From the NCBI GenBank assembly GCA_029861425.1, contig JAOTZH010000021.1, positions 1 to 33,336 on the forward strand: 33,336 nt of DNA, written 5' to 3'. This document shows positions 18,650 to 25,956 of this stretch, one piece after another. Both the position numbers and the translations under genes were made by a program. The notes under the pieces are model-generated. The model ran no database searches and was not told the origin of the DNA. It worked only from the letters and a program-made list of their open reading frames with translations. Source of the DNA: Gemmatimonadota bacterium. Lineage in GTDB: Bacteria > Gemmatimonadota > Gemmatimonadetes > Palauibacterales > Palauibacteraceae. Numbering within the stretch: position 1 is the stretch's first letter; each line of letters begins with the position of its first letter.

Positions 18650-19491
18650 GCGGGAGCTCCTTCAGGCACCGGGACCCGGGCGGCTCCAGGGACGTCGGCG
18701 TGGCGCTCGTCGAGAACTCGACGGACTCGTCCCGGCGCGTCGCTGACGATGCCGTCGACCCCCCAGTCGAACAGGCGGCGCATGTCGTCCGGTCGATTCA
18801 CCGTCCATACGAACACCCCGATCCCGTCGGCGTGCGCCTGTCGAATGAACCCACGACTCACGATCCGCAAACCCGTGTGCCTCTCGGGCACCATGGCGGC
18901 GTCGACATCGGTGGGCGTGAAGAACCGCCCGAGACCGATCTTCCCCATCAGCACGTATCCCCGCAGCTCTTCCTGATACGTGCAGCGCCAGCGGGCGTGG
19001 CGGCCGGCCGGCTCCACCTCACGTCTGTTGAACCCGCCGACGAGGATGCGCTCGCGATCGGGCGAGCTCTGCAGCCATTCGCCCATCGCGTGCCCCGCCC
19101 GGACCGACTTGATCTCCACGACCACGGGCAACCCACGGACCACATCGAGTACTTCTTCGAGGGTGGGGATACCGGCTCCCTGGCCGCGGAACGGGTGGCT
19201 CTCGCCATTGTCGGTGCTGAACTGGTGTCCGGCGTCGAACGCCCTGAGCTCTTCGAGGGTGCGTTCCTCGACGCTGCCGAAACCGTTCGTCGTCCGTTCG
19301 AGCGTCGGGTCGTGAATGACCATCAGGTGGCCGTCGGCGCTGCAATGGACGTCGAGCTCGACCCCGTCGGCTGTCACGTCGACGGCGTGCTGGAAGGACG
19401 GAAGAGTGTTCTCGGGGGCGTAGGCGGCCGCCCCGCGATGACCGATCACACGGATCGATGAACCCGGTCCAAACAGGTCGTCGAAGTACAC
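18646..19491 (-). CDS. Glycerophosphodiester phosphodiesterase family protein
   Basis: This is a 281-residue TIM-barrel phosphodiesterase that splits glycerophosphodiesters into glycerol-3-phosphate and an alcohol. The GDPD signature VIGHRGAAAYAPENTLPSF is at residues about 15-33, with catalytic His and the metal ligands. GVELDVHCSADGHLMVIHDPTLERTTNG follows (about residues 43-70, including the second catalytic His). PVVVEIK (third metal-ligand Glu) and FVWTVNRPDDMRRLFDWGVDGIVSD are the later strands. No signal peptide is seen, so it should be cytoplasmic. The start is a GTG with a weak GGGG upstream, 24 bases after the PaaK-like gene. It overlaps dinB by 4 bases. The name ugpQ would fit a cytoplasmic enzyme, but orthology is not shown. 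Confidence 0.92.
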   Translation of the reverse strand: MYFDDLFGPGSSIRVIGHRGAAAYAPENTLPSFQHAVDVTADGVELDVHCSADGHLMVIHDPTLERTTNGFGSVEERTLEELRAFDAGHQFSTDNGESHPFRGQGAGIPTLEEVLDVVRGLPVVVEIKSVRAGHAMGEWLQSSPDRERILVGGFNRREVEPAGRHARWRCTYQEELRGYVLMGKIGLGRFFTPTDVDAAMVPERHTGLRIVSRGFIRQAHADGIGVFVWTVNRPDDMRRLFDWGVDGIVSDAPGRVRRVLDERHADVPGAARVPVPEGAPA

Positions 19492-19515
19492 GACCCCAAC
19501 ATATACGGCCGCGAG

Positions 19516-21087
19516 CTACACCGCGTGGAGGTGGTGGATCTTCCCCGATCCGGTGCGTAGCGGCGGCGCACGGACGACCTTCAGGGCGCCCGAGCCGCGC
19601 CACTGGAGCTCCATCAGTCGCTCGCCGCTGTCCCCTCCGCCGATCGCGGCCAGGAACACGTCGCCGACCTCCTCGACATCGAGGTCGCCCACCTCCGGAT
19701 GAACGTGCAGGCGCACACGCGGAGCCGTCCCGGGCTCCGTCGTGTCCTCTACGAGCTGGTAGTGCGTCGCGTCCCCGCCGAACGCAGCCGGAAGCGTCTC
19801 CTCGAGAACGCGGATCACATCCACGTCGAGGAAGGTGATCCCGCCGGCGGTCAGCTTCTCGAAGCTCCGGATGCGTCCGACATGCCTCTGCCAGCCCATG
19901 GCCTCCAGCGGGCACCCGCAGTCGCGGTCGGCCAGCTCCGCGACATCGCCCAACGAGGCGTTGAGCAACTGAAAGGGCGCACTCGGCAGGAGCGAAGTGA
20001 ATAGCAGTGATCCCTCCGGCAACGTGTCGCGCAGCGTCGCGGGTGCCTGGATCACCGCGTGCCGATCCTCGAGCAGGTGCTGATCATCCGCCGAATCGGG
20101 AGCCGCACACGCGTAGGCGATGATGTCCGTCTCGGTTGCCCCGTAGCGCGGCAGCATTCGGGCTCCCGTGGCCGCGACGGCCTCGAGGCGGGCCCGGGTG
20201 GTGGGTTCTCCGCCACCGGTGAAGCGTGCCCCTTCGATGTCGATCCCCGCGTCCGTCGCCGCCCGCGCCGCGAGCACGGCCGAGCTCGCGAACGTCCAGA
20301 CGTGCGGTGTCTCGCCGGCATCCAGCGTATCGCGGAGCCAGAGAACGAGCGGCATCGGGTCGTCGAGAGGCGCGAGGGTCGGACCGGGAAGTGAGACGCC
20401 GCCGAGAAAGCCCCCGAGACGCATGGCGAGAGAGCCCGCGCGGTACCTGGAGTGCAGTCCCCGCGCGCGGGGGTCGATTGGCGTGAACCAGCGTCTCAGG
20501 GGCCGACCTCCGGCCGCGAACTCGATCGGGTTCGTGACCGCTGTCCCGCCCGGAGCCCCCCAGTGGGCGTGGGCCCAGTCACGCCCGCCGTGGCATTCCA
20601 ACGTGAGGTGGGTGTCGATCGCGTGGTCGCGAACGAACTCCAGGTCGATCGGCACGACGGCCGGGGCGCCTCTCGATCCACCCGTGGTCGACAGGCCGTG
20701 CACCACTGCGCCCGGCCGGATCAGGTCCGCGGGTTTCACGTCGAAGGTCAGGCTCCCCCGTCGTACAGGCGTCCGTCCGCGCATTTCCAGATTCGTCAGG
20801 TAGACACCGGCCGCCGCGATGACCTCGAGGGCTTCTTCGAGCCCCCGGGCGGTGACGAGCTCAGCTACGTCTTCGCTTCGGAGGCCGGCATGATCCAGCA
20901 GGACACGGTAGGGACCCTGACGCCGAGCCAGATCGCGCACGTGGTGGAGGAGGGCGTCCGCGCGGGTGGCCAGCCGCCGTTCGAGCTCCCGTCGAGCGGC
21001 GGGGAGGTCAAACGGATGTCGAAGGACTCCGGGGAGATCGCGCAGAAAACGCGTGCCGACCCGGACGTCCTCCCAGCTCGGAATCAC
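19516..21087 (-). CDS. PaaK-like AMP-forming adenylating enzyme, substrate unknown
   Basis: This is a 523-residue relative of phenylacetate-CoA ligase and coenzyme F390 synthetase. The phosphate-loop motif of acyl-adenylate enzymes is GLSTTGGSRGAP (about residues 129-140). LPRYGATETDIIAYA (about 312-326) is the motif that binds the adenylate, and the protein ends with LRTGSGKIHHLHAV, in which the lysine of the GK motif fits the catalytic lysine of the C-terminal subdomain. FTGGGEPTTRARLEAVAATG lies between. The N-terminal 100 residues are helical and not typical of PaaK. It presumably activates a carboxylic acid with ATP, but the acid and acceptor cannot be read from the sequence. The GTG at 21087 overlaps the transporter stop as GTGA, with only a distant GGGGA. 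Confidence 0.78.
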   Translation of the reverse strand: MIPSWEDVRVGTRFLRDLPGVLRHPFDLPAARRELERRLATRADALLHHVRDLARRQGPYRVLLDHAGLRSEDVAELVTARGLEEALEVIAAAGVYLTNLEMRGRTPVRRGSLTFDVKPADLIRPGAVVHGLSTTGGSRGAPAVVPIDLEFVRDHAIDTHLTLECHGGRDWAHAHWGAPGGTAVTNPIEFAAGGRPLRRWFTPIDPRARGLHSRYRAGSLAMRLGGFLGGVSLPGPTLAPLDDPMPLVLWLRDTLDAGETPHVWTFASSAVLAARAATDAGIDIEGARFTGGGEPTTRARLEAVAATGARMLPRYGATETDIIAYACAAPDSADDQHLLEDRHAVIQAPATLRDTLPEGSLLFTSLLPSAPFQLLNASLGDVAELADRDCGCPLEAMGWQRHVGRIRSFEKLTAGGITFLDVDVIRVLEETLPAAFGGDATHYQLVEDTTEPGTAPRVRLHVHPEVGDLDVEEVGDVFLAAIGGGDSGERLMELQWRGSGALKVVRAPPLRTGSGKIHHLHAV

Positions 21088-22475
21088 GCGGTGGTGGCGT
21101 CCCCCGACTCTTCATCCGGCGCCGTGTCGCGCCGCCGCTGGGCGCGCCCCATGCCGAGCGAGAGCGCGGTCCATGCGCCGGCGAAAGGCACCGTCGCCAT
21201 CGCCACCCACGAGAGCGAAAGGCCGAGCGAGCGCAGGAGCCCGTCGATGCCGGCTCCCGCCACGTCGCCGCCGCGGTATAGAAAGACGTCGATGATCGGC
21301 TTCGCCTTGTACTTCTCGTCCGGCGGCACGACCGCGAAAAGGGTCTCGCGGGCCGGTCGGGAGATCGCGTACCGGGTCGCACGGTGGAGCGCCTGAAACA
21401 GCGCCATCACCCCGAACGTCGGCCAGAGGGCGAGCACGCCGAACCCCGCGGTGGTGACCAGCGGGAGAATCGCGAGAGTCCAGCCGATGCCCAGACGCGA
21501 TATGAGCCGGGTGGTGATGAAGATCTGAGTGATGAGCGTGGCGATCTGTGCCATCATATCGAAGAGCGCGAACCCGCTGATCAGCTCGCTGAGCCCGTCC
21601 GCCGAGTCGAGGACGATGTTGGCCTGAGTGAAGTAGATCAGCGTGTTGGAGATCGCCATCGCGATGATGTAGAGGCCGATCCCGATCAGATACGGCGAGC
21701 GGACGATGGCCGAGAGCCCGTCGATCGCGCCTCCTCCAATGGCCTGACCCTCACGGCCCCCATCGTCGTCGCTCGGGCCCGCCCCGCCCGCCCGCTTGGC
21801 CGACAGGTGGGAGTGCTCGGAACGAAGGGCGACCCGATCGAGAATCAGCATGATCACGATCGCCAGCGCGAAGAACGTGGCCCCGGCGAGCATCAGGCCG
21901 GCCGGCAGGAACGGCGAGTCCGTGCGGTTCGCGATCCACGTCGTGGCGGAGCCGCCCACGATCGCCCCGAGCGTGCCCCCGATCCCCACGAACGCGAAGA
22001 GCCGCTTCCCCTGGTCGACGTTGAAGATGTCGACCATGTAGGCCCAGAAGACGCTGGTGGAGAAGAGATTGATGACGCTGAGCCACGAGTAGAACGTGTA
22101 CCCGATGATCCGCGCGAGCCGCGTCTCGGCATCGGTACCGATCACGCCCCCGCCCGCCAGTGCGTCCCAGATGAGGAGGCTCGAGAACACGACCAGGCAG
22201 ACGATGACGAACAGGTACGCGATCGGGATGAACCGTCGTCGGTCGGTTCGGCTCACCACGCCGCCGAACGCCAGGACCACGATCAGCGACAGGACCGACG
22301 TCAGGATGAACAACCAGCGCAGGTCGTCCATTCCACGCGATACGCCCATCGCTTCGCGCACGGGACGCAGGAAGAAGTAGCCGCAGAGAACCACGAAGAA
22401 GAACGCGGCGGAAAGCAGCGCGAGGGGAAGCTCTCCCCGCCGGAAGTTCAGCAGGCGCCCGACGATGTCTGACAT
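21084..22475 (-). CDS. MFS transporter, ATP/ADP-exchanger-like subgroup
   Basis: This 463-residue protein has about 12 membrane helices, starting GELPLALLSAAFFFVVLCGYF, and a cytoplasmic loop rich in Gly, Asp and Arg near residue 230. Two segments are diagnostic of a bacterial MFS group related to nucleotide-exchange (Tlc/Npt) carriers: GYFFLRPVREAMGV at the N-terminus, and HRATRYAISRPARETLFAVVP with DEKYKAKPIIDVFLYRGGD near residues 370-410. Members are common in free-living bacteria and their cargo is mostly unproven. I would not assume ATP import. The ATG at 22475 lies 23 bases after the sugar-isomerase-like gene, without a clear Shine-Dalgarno. Confidence 0.82.
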   Translation of the reverse strand: MSDIVGRLLNFRRGELPLALLSAAFFFVVLCGYFFLRPVREAMGVSRGMDDLRWLFILTSVLSLIVVLAFGGVVSRTDRRRFIPIAYLFVIVCLVVFSSLLIWDALAGGGVIGTDAETRLARIIGYTFYSWLSVINLFSTSVFWAYMVDIFNVDQGKRLFAFVGIGGTLGAIVGGSATTWIANRTDSPFLPAGLMLAGATFFALAIVIMLILDRVALRSEHSHLSAKRAGGAGPSDDDGGREGQAIGGGAIDGLSAIVRSPYLIGIGLYIIAMAISNTLIYFTQANIVLDSADGLSELISGFALFDMMAQIATLITQIFITTRLISRLGIGWTLAILPLVTTAGFGVLALWPTFGVMALFQALHRATRYAISRPARETLFAVVPPDEKYKAKPIIDVFLYRGGDVAGAGIDGLLRSLGLSLSWVAMATVPFAGAWTALSLGMGRAQRRRDTAPDEESGDATTA

Positions 22476-22498
22476 GTGGGAGAGGTCCGTTTCGCGAG

Positions 22499-23356
22499 TC
22501 AGCTCGGAATGTCCAGCGCGGCCAGATGGCCGAAGCTGTCGGCGATCGACTGCGCCGCGTCATCGGGTGTGTCGTGCTCGACGAAATAATGTCGGAGCCC
22601 GGCCCTTTCGGCCGCCCCGAAGATCTTCGCGAAGTCGATGACCCCGTCCCCGACGTCCACCATGTCGCCCTCAGGCGTTCGATCCTTCACGTGGCAGAGC
22701 GCGAAGCGGCCCGGGAAGGCCTCGAAGTACTCGAGCGGGTCACCGCCGCCATGGATCATCCAGAAGAGATCGACCTCGAAGGTCACGAGGTCGGGCTCGG
22801 TGTGCTCGAGGAACACGCGCAGCGGGACAGCGCCGTCAATCATCTGGAGCTCGACGGCGTGGTTGTGAAACCCGAACCGCAGGCCCACGTCGTTGCAGCG
22901 CCCGCCGAACGCGTTCATCTCGTCGGCCACGCGGCGCACCGCGTCTGCCGAGGCGAGCTCGGCCCGGGGAAGCGATGGCAGGACCAGGTATTCGTGCCCG
23001 AGCGTCGTCGCGACGTCGGCGGCCTCCTCGAAGCCGTCGCGGAAGACGTCGATGCCGTGGTGGGTCGCGGGCGCCGACAGCCCCACTCTCTTCAGGGTCT
23101 CAGCGACCTGCTCGGGAGTTCGGTCGAACAGGCCAGCGAACTCGACCTCCTCGTACCCGATCTCCGCGACGGTTTCGAGCGTGCGGTCCACGCTCTCGCT
23201 CATCATCGAACGCACGGTATAGAGCTGCAGCCCGACCCTCTCGAGCCGTCGAATCGAGGGACGGGGCAGCGCTCCGGCGGCGCCTGCAAGGCGCGGGAGA
23301 ACCAGGCCGGCGGTCGCGGCGGCGGTCGAAGACCGGATGAAGCGTCGTCTGTCCAT
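22499..23356 (-). CDS. Tat-exported sugar phosphate isomerase/epimerase-like protein
   Basis: This is a 285-residue protein with a twin-arginine signal (MDRRRFIRSSTAAATAG, cleavage near residue 28). The remainder is a xylose-isomerase-like TIM barrel: VGLQLYTVRSMM, TVAEIGYEEVEFAG, LSAPATHHGI, YLVLPSLP, GLRFGFHNHAVEL, VTFEVDLFWMIHGGGDP, FALCHVKDRT and HYFVEHDTP. The Glu, Asp, His and Glu at strand ends are the usual metal ligands. Exported members of this family in Gemmatimonadota, Bacteroidota and Acidobacteriota are linked with GMC oxidoreductases and 3-keto-glycoside chemistry, and here a GMC gene pair is divergent. The true activity may be isomerase or keto-glycoside lyase. The ATG at 23356 has no ribosome site; a -10-like CATATT ends 6 bases upstream, so a leaderless message is possible. 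It is the first gene of the eleven-gene run. Confidence 0.85.
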   Translation of the reverse strand: MDRRRFIRSSTAAATAGLVLPRLAGAAGALPRPSIRRLERVGLQLYTVRSMMSESVDRTLETVAEIGYEEVEFAGLFDRTPEQVAETLKRVGLSAPATHHGIDVFRDGFEEAADVATTLGHEYLVLPSLPRAELASADAVRRVADEMNAFGGRCNDVGLRFGFHNHAVELQMIDGAVPLRVFLEHTEPDLVTFEVDLFWMIHGGGDPLEYFEAFPGRFALCHVKDRTPEGDMVDVGDGVIDFAKIFGAAERAGLRHYFVEHDTPDDAAQSIADSFGHLAALDIPS

Positions 23357-23441
23357 CGACCGAATATGGCCCGCCGGCCGGGTCGCGTCGATATTCACCG
23401 AGCGCGTCGTCCCGACGCGCCTGGCCAAGATCGGAGAGGCG
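23357..23441. promoter_or_regulatory. Divergent promoter region with GAATAT...ATATTC inverted repeat
   Basis: GAATAT (23362-23367) and ATATTC (23391-23396) form an inverted repeat 29 bases apart centre to centre in otherwise GC-rich DNA. On the minus strand TCGACG (complement of 23386-23391) and CATATT (complement of 23363-23368) are spaced 17 bases, each matching 4 of 6 consensus bases. This predicts transcription starting at or next to the ATG of the isomerase gene. The repeat may be either paired -10 elements or an operator for both directions. Confidence 0.35.
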
Positions 23442-24032
23442 TTGAGACGACGACGAGCGCTCGAGATCCTCGGTTCTGCCGCGGCCGCGCCGGTCCTGCT
23501 TCCGGCAGGCGTTGACGAACTGATGGCGCTCGGCCACCGCGTCCGCCGTGGGCTGATCCCGGGGGAGCGAAGGGATCTGCAGGCCCTGTCGCCCGAACAG
23601 GCGCGAACGGTGACGGCCCTGGCGGAGGTGATCGTGCCGGAGACGGACACGCCTGGGGCGACCGCGGCGGGCGTCGTCGACTTCGTCGACGTGATCCTCG
23701 CCGAATGGGCGGAAGACGACGAGCGCACGCGGTTTCTCGCCGGCATCGGCGATGTCGACGAACGCGCCCGGACCCTGGAGGGCGCGACCTTCGAGGAGTG
23801 CTCTCCCGAGGGCCAGATCTCCCTCGTCGCGGGGCTGGATGAAGAGGTGGACGCGTTACGCCGTGAAGGAGCCGACGCGCCCGAGCACTTCTTCCACGAC
23901 GTGAAGCGCTACACGCTGGCCGGCTTCTTCACGTCCGAGGTCGGGATGCGCTCGCTGGGATATCGCGTCGTGCCCGGTGGGTTCGAAGCGTGCGTGCTGC
24001 TGGACGAGTACGGCGCCGGGACGGGACGATGA
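23442..24032 (+). CDS. Gluconate 2-dehydrogenase subunit 3 family protein
   Basis: The product is 196 residues if started at the TTG at 23442, which has GGAGAGG 4 to 10 bases upstream and gives the Tat-like N-terminus RRRRALEILGSAAAAPVLLPAG. An ATG at 23337 is in frame but would overlap the divergent gene and add 35 unlikely residues. The mature part (LSPEQARTVTALAEVIVPETDTPGATAAGVVDFVDVILAEW, and later YTLAGFFTSEVGMRSLGY) is the DUF1932-free, helical subunit-3 family of membrane-bound gluconate dehydrogenases. It acts as the export partner and chaperone for the GMC flavoprotein encoded next, with which it overlaps by 4 bases (ATGA). No haem-binding CxxCH is present. Confidence 0.88.
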   Translation: MRRRRALEILGSAAAAPVLLPAGVDELMALGHRVRRGLIPGERRDLQALSPEQARTVTALAEVIVPETDTPGATAAGVVDFVDVILAEWAEDDERTRFLAGIGDVDERARTLEGATFEECSPEGQISLVAGLDEEVDALRREGADAPEHFFHDVKRYTLAGFFTSEVGMRSLGYRVVPGGFEACVLLDEYGAGTGR

Positions 24033-25762
24033 GCGGTCCGCGTCGTCGTCGGCCGTCGCGCACGGCGCCTCACGTCCGCCGTCAGGAGGTCTACGACGCC
24101 ATCGTCGTCGGGTCCGGCATGACGGGGGGCTGGGCGGCGAAGGAGCTCACCGAGGCCGGGATGAGGACGCTCGTTCTGGAGGCGGGGCCGATGGTCATCC
24201 CCGACCGGGACTACGTCGAGCACGTGGCCCCGTATCGCATGCCTTACCGCGGCTGGAACGACCGGAAGGCGCTCGAGGCGGAGCAGCCCGTCCAGCGTGA
24301 GTGCTACGCCTGCGATGAAATGGGACGAAAGTTCTTCGTCAACGACATCGAGAACCCCTACTCGACCGGCGACGGGAAGCCCTTCAAGTGGATCCGCGGC
24401 CGGCAGGTCGGGGGGAAGTCGATCATGTGGGCGCGTCAGAGCTACCGATTGAGCGACGTCGACTTCGAGGCCAACGCCCGGGAGGGGGTCGGCGTCGACT
24501 GGCCGATACGATACGCCGACATCGAGCCGTGGTACGACTACGTGTCTTCGTTCGCCGGGATCAGCGGGCGGCGCGAAGGGCTGGCGCAGCTCCCGGACGG
24601 GCCGTTCCTCCCTCCCATGGACCTGACCTGCATCGAGGAGGTCTTCCGTCAGGGAATCGAGCGGCACTACGGAGACACCCGACTGCTCACGATCGGTCGC
24701 TCGGCCGTGCTCACCCGCGATCACAACGGTCGTCGCGCGTGTCACTACTGCGGGCCGTGTCACCGCGGGTGCATCACGCGCAGCTACTTCAGCTCGCTGA
24801 ACGCGACGCTTCCGGCTGCGGAGGCGACGGGCCTGATGACGCTGCGACCGGACAGCGTCGTCCACAGCGTCATCTGGGATTCGTCGAAAGGCCGGGTCAC
24901 CGGCGTCCGCGTGATCGATGCCGGGACACACGAGCCGCTCGAGTTCTACGGACGGATCGTGTTCCTCGGCGCGTCCGCGCTCGAATCCGCGCGTCTGCTC
25001 CTCCATTCGACTTCTCCCGATTTCCCGGACGGTCTCGCTAATTCGAGCGGCGTGCTCGGGAAGTACCTCATGGACCACACGATGGGCGTGGGCGCGATGG
25101 CGACGTTCCCCGGCTGGGAGGCCTACACGTTCACCGGCCAGCGTCCGAACGGGATCTACATCCCCCGGTTTCGAAACGTGACCGAGCCCTCGTCCGACTT
25201 CCTGCGGGGATACGGATACCAGGGGTGGTCTGCGCGCCCCGGGTGGAGCCGCGGCGTTGACGAGCCGGGGTTCGGCGTGGCGTTCAAGGACCGTCTGTCA
25301 GGGCAGGGCCCGTGGAGCATGGAGATCGAGGGGTTCGGCGAGTGTCTCCCGCGCGAGACGAACTTCATCGAGCTCGACCCCGACCTGACCGACGCCTGGG
25401 GGATCCCCGCCCTCAAGATCCACTGCGAATGGAGCGACAACGAGCGTCACATGATGGAGGATGCAGCGGATCAGGCCGCCGAGATGCTCGAAGCGGCCGG
25501 TGGAAGGGACGTCCGCCGAAAGATGGCGCTCGTCGACCCCGGGCTGACCATCCACGAGATGGGAACCGCCCGCATGGGTCGCGACTCGAAGACCTCCGTG
25601 CTGAACGGCTTCAACCAGAGCTGGGACGTGCCGAACCTCTTCGTGATCGACGGCGCGGCGATGCCCTCTTCCGCCTGTCAGAATCCGTCTCTCACCTACA
25701 TGGCGCTGACGGCGCGGGCGTGCGCGTATGCGGTGGAGGCGTCGAAGCGGGGGGAGCTCTAG
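24029..25762 (+). CDS. GMC-family FAD oxidoreductase
   Basis: This is a 577-residue flavoprotein. The ATG at 24029 overlaps the subunit-3 stop. After an Arg-rich start comes the FAD-binding Rossmann motif YDAIVVGSGMTGGWAAKEL (about residues 25-43) with TLVLEAGP at the strand end. GRQVGGKSIMWARQSYR is the GMC signature. A cluster CHYCGPCHRGC (about residues 236-246) is typical of the sugar-dehydrogenase branch. The C-terminal block HEMGTARMG, FVIDGAAMPSSACQNPSLTYMALTARACAY holds the active-site His/Asn region. Together with subunit 3 it should oxidise a sugar or sugar acid in the periplasm, exported as a complex by Tat. No cytochrome c electron acceptor is encoded nearby. The divergent isomerase-like gene fits a sugar or keto-glycoside pathway. 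Confidence 0.92.
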   Translation: MSGPRRRRPSRTAPHVRRQEVYDAIVVGSGMTGGWAAKELTEAGMRTLVLEAGPMVIPDRDYVEHVAPYRMPYRGWNDRKALEAEQPVQRECYACDEMGRKFFVNDIENPYSTGDGKPFKWIRGRQVGGKSIMWARQSYRLSDVDFEANAREGVGVDWPIRYADIEPWYDYVSSFAGISGRREGLAQLPDGPFLPPMDLTCIEEVFRQGIERHYGDTRLLTIGRSAVLTRDHNGRRACHYCGPCHRGCITRSYFSSLNATLPAAEATGLMTLRPDSVVHSVIWDSSKGRVTGVRVIDAGTHEPLEFYGRIVFLGASALESARLLLHSTSPDFPDGLANSSGVLGKYLMDHTMGVGAMATFPGWEAYTFTGQRPNGIYIPRFRNVTEPSSDFLRGYGYQGWSARPGWSRGVDEPGFGVAFKDRLSGQGPWSMEIEGFGECLPRETNFIELDPDLTDAWGIPALKIHCEWSDNERHMMEDAADQAAEMLEAAGGRDVRRKMALVDPGLTIHEMGTARMGRDSKTSVLNGFNQSWDVPNLFVIDGAAMPSSACQNPSLTYMALTARACAYAVEASKRGEL

Positions 25763-25897
25763 CCGGGAAGCCCCGGGCGAGAAGAGAGAGGGGGCCCACC
25801 GTTCGGGCGTCATAACCCGGGCAAGCTCGTTGCGCGCGGATTCCGAAGCGGCAGACCCCACATCCCCCTGACTCCGGGGAGGAGTGCTACACCCCGG
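25763..25897. terminator. Two short hairpins in convergent gap, candidate terminators
   Basis: CCGGG-AAGC-CCCGG (25763-25776) begins immediately after the GMC stop. CCGGGG (25874-25879) pairs with CCCCGG (25892-25897) nearer the convergent gene. Neither is followed by a T-run. The rest of this 194-base gap shows no coding potential. Confidence 0.3.
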
Positions 25898-25956
25898 TAA
25901 CGAGTCGCCGCTCGCGATCGTGACGTGTAGCGCATGGGTCGCTGTCCGCCAGGGGC

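Noticed and set aside
23337-23441. ATG at 23337 as the start of the subunit-3 gene
   Set aside because: It would overlap the divergent isomerase gene start and add 35 residues without signal-peptide character. The TTG at 23442 has a strong ribosome site and a Tat-like N-terminus.
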